NCBI GenBank assembly: GCA_013420905.1
Contig: JAAXNY010000001.1
Span: forward strand, 3,658,001 to 3,722,000
Reading direction: 5' to 3'
Length of the DNA stretch: 64,000 nt
Origin: Collybia mongolica
Taxonomy: Eukaryota > Basidiomycota > Agaricomycetes > Agaricales > Clitocybaceae
The notes under the pieces were generated by a model. It worked only from the letters and a program-made list of their open reading frames with translations, had not been told where the DNA came from and made no database searches. A program made the translations under genes and the position numbers. Below are positions 59,372 through 64,000 of this stretch, piece after piece. Position 1 is the stretch's first letter. Each line of letters begins with the position of its first letter.

Positions 59372-61290
59372 TTACTCTCTTTCAGCCTGTCTTTTTAAAA
59401 TCTGTTGAGTATGATAAAAAAGCATAACATGGATAAACCAATCAAAGTTTTCTCCAGTCATTCTCTTCATGATAGATTCAAATCCACCCAACCATGCATT
59501 GAGTTGTTCACACTTGTAGTAAGGATTGCTTTGATTGTCCTGAGCCACAACAACAAGATTTGGTGCAGAACCATTCAAGGGTGCTGGATTACACCATTTT
59601 TGACACAAGTAATCCAAAGTACAATGATTCTTATAATGATAAACATCAACAATTAATCTTGATGTATCCAGCCAATCATTGTAAATGGGATTGGCAAGAG
59701 CAGTTCAAAGTACCAAGCAAGCTTTGTCAATGCAGATATAGGATGGTTGAGTTTCTTTCTCAGGATAAACTTTATTTAAAAAGTTGAGAATATTGGTTGG
59801 AGATTCAGAACAAGCAAATTTTGTCCAAGCTACCACAACACCACAAGGTTTGCATATAGTTTCAACACAGTAGAACCAAGCAGCAGTAAAGTAATTTGAT
59901 TGTATAGTGGTATCATTATTATCTTCATCATGTGGCTGAATATAAGATCTTTGTTGTGGTTGCCAAGGTTGATTCTCATTTGCAGCTCTTTGCAATACTC
60001 TGTGAGCACCAGAAAAGTTATCCCAAGTTTGTCTTTGAACATGTTGCTGCCAGTCTGGCTGATGTTCAACACAAGCCTGAGTGCCATGAATTTTTTCAGT
60101 ATTACAGTTTTTAACACAACATTTATCACCATATTCAATGTCATGCTCATGGCAAAAGACACCTCCATGCATGTTGAACAGTAATTGTGAACAGTTTTCA
60201 AAAGCACAATGTTGTACACCCATAACAATGCCATGCATGACAATCATATTACATATGCCAGGATTTCCAAGAGGATTAACAAAGTTAACAAGTGGTAGAT
60301 TTTGATTGGTAGCATTTTCCACCACACATTGTTGATCAAGAGCAGCATCAAGAGCAAATTCACCAGTTAGAACAGGAACAGGAGCATTTTCATCAACATT
60401 AACAACAGCAGCAGGATCATCTCCAGTTAGAAATTCAGCATGTTGTTTATATGGTTGAGTACATTCAGTACAAACATGATTAGTAGCCAAAGCAATTTTT
60501 CCATCTGAGCATAGTTCTTGATATGCTTTTTGAGTTACTTCTTCAATAGAAATATTATCATCCAGAACCAAAACTCAGTCAGATGCAGCAGCAATCATGC
60601 AAGTGGACTCTTCAACAAACACTTTCCAGATCTGCTGATGGCTCAGATTTAGTTCAGAATTGGCAAAGCTATTGTTCCAAAACTCCATATAAGCTGCAGT
60701 AGATCCATGAAAGCTATATATGGCATTTAGAACTGTTTTGCCAAAAATGCGATCAACCCAAAGTGCTTGGCCAGCTTTAAGATATGGAGCTGACTCCAAA
60801 TATAATCGTTTAGCTGAGTTGTTGTCAAGTGATCATTCATGATCAGCATAGTATATAGTGTTTCATTTGAAACATTTCCCAGAAACAATATAGGCTTGAT
60901 CATGAATAGTAGTGCCTTTGATAAGCATAACACAAGGAATATCAAGTTGTTTGCTCAAGGCATTAATTCTGCTTTGTTCGTTTTTTTCTTTAAACATGCT
61001 TGTTTCAGGAAAAGACACTGATGCATCATTGCCTAGCAATTGTATCATGATAAAGGCAAGAGAAGTCATCCAACCATTGAAAGATAAACGACCAGATGTC
61101 ATATCTTTAGCATGAAGACTAAGCAAATCTGTGTTGTTGGTCATTGTGAGCAAAGCCATGAGTACAGTACTCAGTGGAATTTCAGAATTGAAATTCTCTG
61201 ATACAAAGATACTGAATTCCTGAAATGAAATATCAGGAAACCTTTGTTCAGGATTATAAGCACAAGTGACTGGCAGTCATGTCAATGCCA
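59372..61290 (-). pseudogene. KDZ transposase gene with CxC cysteine clusters, decayed
   Basis: KDZ (Kyakuja-Dileera-Zisupton) transposases are common in basidiomycetes. In frame from about 61282: YNPEQRFPDISFQEFSIFVS, then NTDLLSLHAKDMTSGRLSFN, ADHE-SLDNNSAKRLYLESAP, YLKAGQALWVDRIFGKTVLN, AIYSFHGSTAAYMEFWNNSF. A CxC cluster HVCTECTQPYKQH is followed by a second, larger one, HCAFENCSQLLFNMHGGVFC with HEHDIEYGDKCCVKNCNTEK. Then ICIDKACLVL, and in the next piece DYLCQKWCNPAPLNGSAPNL and EQLNAWLGGFESIMKRMTGE, ending near 59372. In-frame TGA codons lie at 60863-60865, 60833-60835 and 60575-60577. The frame also breaks near 59700. The 5' part is cut off by an LTR at 61541. Confidence 0.8.
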
Positions 61291-61540
61291 GAATGATCCA
61301 AAGAGATTTGAATTGATCCAAAATCAAAATGCAAGCAGAAATCTCAGTCCAGAGCCAAAAGAATGCCACAGCTAGCTATGAAGAACAGAACACATACAAG
61401 GCCTGTAATATACTACTAAAAGTTAAACAAAAATACAAACAAAAGTTTATCAAATTGTATCAACTTACTACTTCTTTGGTTTCACAGCTTTTGAACTTTG
61501 ACCCTTCTTCCCCACTTTAGGCTTGTTCTCTGCATCACGC

Positions 61541-62036
61541 TGATAGGGCCTGAAATTGTTTGCACTTATAAAGTCAACAAGTAAGGCTATTAGTATCATT
61601 TCTAATAACCAAGTAAACAGTAATAAAGGATTAGAGTCGAGCTCCAAGACAGCTAATCAGAGTGAACTAGTCTAATGGATAATACACTATCAGTACAGAG
61701 GACTATGAGTACGGTCTATTATTAGTCCTATTCACCATGCCCAGTTACAACCTCGGTGTCTTAGTTCATAAGTAACCGTTGTAGTATGATATCATTAGTC
61801 CGGGGATCATCATTAATAGGAGAAGTAATTGTAAATTTGGGACTTGCACAACCCAATCCTAGTCAGGGGTACTTGGTGTTAACTACCGGAAGTGACGGGA
61901 CCCCGTGAATAGCAACCGGGACAATCAGGAGGAGTAAATGACAGTGCCGCGCTGTTTTAAATAACAAAGCGCATGGTCAGGACTTGATAAGAGTTTAGCC
62001 AGCTCTTTCAATATTTGATAAGTAACCAGTAAACGG
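61541..62036 (+). repeat. Truncated older gypsy LTR interrupting the KDZ element
   Basis: Starts TGATAGGGCC at 61541 and is collinear with the other LTRs for 496 bp, up to AAACGG, where LTR copy 62037-63023 begins. The remainder probably lies beyond the second element, outside this window. Confidence 0.85.
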
Positions 62037-63023
62037 TGATAGGGCCCGAAATTGTTTGCACTTATAAAGTCGACAAGTAAGGCTATTAGTGTCATTTCTA
62101 ATAACCAAGTAAGCGGTAATAAAGGATTAGAGTCGAGCTCCAAGACGGCTAATCAGAGTGAACTAGTCTAATGGATAATACACTATCAGTACAGAGGACT
62201 ATGAGTACAGTCTATTATTAGTCCTATTCACCATGCCCGGTTACAACCTCGGTGTCTTAGTTCATAAGTAACCGTTGTAGTATGATATCATTAGTCCGGG
62301 GATCATCATTAATAGGAGAAGTAATTGTAAATTCGGGATTTGCACAACCCGATCCTAGTCAGGGGTACTTGGTGTTAACTACCGGAAGCGACGGGACACC
62401 GTGAATAACAACCGGGACAATCAGGGGGAGTAAACGACAGTGCCGCGCTGTTTTAAATAACAAAGCGCGCGGTCGGGACTTGATAAGAGTTTAGCCCGCT
62501 CTTTCAATATTTGATAAGTAACCAGTAAACGACATAATTGGCACACGTGGCGCGCGCGCCAAGCTGTAGTAGACGCGTCGGTATTGAATACAGATCCTTG
62601 GCGCGCGGGAGCGCGGTTCCGTGTAAAATTTACAATCCGTATGATATTTAGTTTGTACATTATAAATAGACTGTAGATGAGTAGCGCTAAGGTAAGGAAT
62701 CTTGCCCCCACTTCGCGCAACTATAGAGTATACAAATCACATTTGTTAAAACACTATTGCGTGTCCGAATTAAGGATCAGATTGCTTCAACGTGTCTTGA
62801 TTGGAATTGATTGGAGAACCACAGAATTAAAGAAACTTAGTTCACTTGGAACTTAGTACCGTATTGTCCGTTGGAATTACTAGGCACTTGGCCTAAGTGC
62901 ACTTGGCACTGTATTGTTTGATAAGTCGCTTGGACTTATAGATCCGCTTGGGATCGCTAATAATTGAACATACACTTGGTACTCAGTCTATTGGATCGAG
63001 AGATTTTATAAATATACCTAGCA
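62037..63023 (+). repeat. Left LTR of gypsy copy 2 (987 bp)
   Basis: Full-length, TGATAGGG to CCTAGCA. It is the most CpG-rich of the four LTR copies (for example GGCGCGCGCGCC near 62550), consistent with being the youngest. A TATAAATAG box lies near 62662. Confidence 0.95.
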
Positions 63024-63332
63024 GGTTTTTTGAACCTGTGTTGAAGCTTTTGTCTAAATCGAACCCGTTGAAAGATCATTGGAAAGGGCTTTGGCTAGTA
63101 CTATTCAAAGCTTAGTGCTTCTAAGCACTTGAACCCGAACTCAAAACAGGCGATTCCTACTGTTCGTGTGTTGATTGTTAGGTTTGGTGTGTGTGTGTGT
63201 GAAGGATTACATTACATAGCATCAGCGCACTTATAGCCCAGGAGCCCCCTTTCATCTGGAGCCCACCGCGAGGGTTCAGAGTTTTTGAATAGTCTAAAGA
63301 GAGCATCTTTCTTTGAAAAATATTATACCAAG

Positions 63333-64000
63333 ATGAGTAACGTCGTCTACAAATTGAAGTAGAGCGGAGAAAGTTTAGTCAATCTGTCTCAAGAGCCACG
63401 CCCACAAGCCAGCTCGTCAAACAGACTAACTAATCAGCCACTTGCAAGACAAGTAGCTACAAAAACGCGGCAGACTAAAAATTCGCAAAACGCTGGAGTA
63501 ACAGAGTCGTTACCACCTCCTAGGCGAGCGCACACACGAGGATCTTCACAACCAGCCTTTGGATCTTCAGGACCAAGGCAAGTATTTAGAACTCCAGAGC
63601 CCTTAGGAAACATATCGACTACTAGTAAACCAGTAGCGCGCGGAAGATCGTCCGTAGTAAACCCAGTAGCAAACCCGAACTCGTTAGCTACTCAGAACCG
63701 TTCAGTAATCATGACTGAACCCCCTCGTAAATATATGCCCCAACCAGGCGTCCGTGATGCACCAGTATTCAAAGGAAAAGAGCCCACGGGTTTAATCCGG
63801 TTTCTGGAGCGAATGGAGGTCCTATGGAAGGAGTGTAACATTACAAATGATGAAGAAAAGAAGTTAATGTTAGGAAAATACGCAGACCTACAATCAGAGA
63901 ATGAGTGGAGGGCATTAGACCACTATAAGACAGGCACTTGGACGGATTTCAAGACAGAGTTGATCTCTAGTTATCCGGAAGCACTCGATCAAGTAGAAGG
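63333..64000 (+). pseudogene. Gag of gypsy copy 2, partial, with early stop
   Basis: ATG 63333 is followed nine codons later by TAG (63360-63362), then the same frame stays open for over 210 codons to the window end. The N-terminal part is Ser/Pro/Arg-rich (RAHTRGSSQPAFGSSGPRQV), then in-frame ATG 63711 (MTEPPRKYMPQPGVRDAPVF) and the capsid-like MEVLWKECNITNDEEKKLML. Either translation starts at 63711, or the TAG is a mutation of a CAG-type codon. Confidence 0.75.

Larger units (their letters stand above)
62037..64000 (+). mobile_element. Ty3/gypsy retrotransposon copy 2, partial at window end
   Basis: Left LTR, leader and the start of gag of the same family as the element at 35516. It is inserted in the truncated LTR, the 5 bp to its left being AACGG. 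The leader (63024-63332) and gag are closely similar to copy 1 but contain about 445 bp that copy 1 lacks (63305-63749). No canonical tRNA-complementary TGG primer site directly follows the LTR. Confidence 0.9.

Noticed and set aside
35516..64000. CRISPR array or prokaryotic mobile element
   Set aside because: No regularly spaced short repeats; intron-containing genes and eukaryotic transposons show that this is fungal nuclear DNA.

Overview
This window is nuclear DNA of a basidiomycete fungus, most likely a mushroom-forming agaricomycete. Protein genes are cut by many short introns of about 50-70 bp. The genes fit a filamentous basidiomycete: a GPI-type chitin deacetylase, an F-box/leucine-rich type protein, TKL-like kinases, a KDZ transposase with its cysteine-cluster domains, and Ty3/gypsy and Tc1/mariner elements. 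No species can be named from sequence alone. All gene models were spliced by eye, so exon edges carry uncertainty.

Layout. Positions 1-31700 are a compact, gene-rich arm. In order it holds a PI-specific phospholipase C (+), the Smc5/6 subunit Nse3 (-), an unassigned 2.6 kb gap, an allantoate-permease-type MFS transporter (+), a zinc alcohol dehydrogenase (+), prefoldin subunit 5 (-) divergent from a DENND11/LCHN-like protein (+), a small single-pass membrane protein of unknown function (-), an F-box-like protein (+), 3'(2'),5'-bisphosphate nucleotidase (-), the COPII/nuclear-pore WD40 protein Sec13 (-), a kinase-like gene (+), mitochondrial elongation factor G (-), a second, truncated kinase (-), and chitin deacetylase (-).

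Positions 31700-52300 are a transposon graveyard. Its core is a decayed Ty3/gypsy element (35516-49231) with about 0.98 kb LTRs. A 960 bp poly-A element with an 11 bp target duplication is inserted in the left LTR. A Tc1/mariner element (49232-50839) with an intact DD34E transposase and 212 bp inverted repeats sits 3 bp inside the end of the right LTR. Between integrase and right LTR the gypsy element carries about 3.3 kb of antisense, intron-containing reading frames, including a cysteine-cluster protein; this is the most unusual feature here.

Positions 53251-56728 are a gene island: a FAH-family hydrolase with an apparent signal peptide, and arginyl-tRNA synthetase. Beyond it lie a second, inverted copy of the poly-A element, a decayed KDZ/CxC transposase gene, and a second gypsy element (from 62037) inserted into an older LTR of its own family, which itself interrupts the KDZ element. 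The in-frame stops I could place in the KDZ gene are all TGA where Arg (CGA) fits, and LTR copies differ largely by CpG to TpG/CpA changes, which suggests methylation-linked decay.

The host genes are mostly independent housekeeping functions (translation, protein folding, secretion, sulfur metabolism, chromosome maintenance, cell wall) and do not form an obvious pathway cluster. The adjacent transporter and dehydrogenase might work together, but nothing in the sequence proves it.
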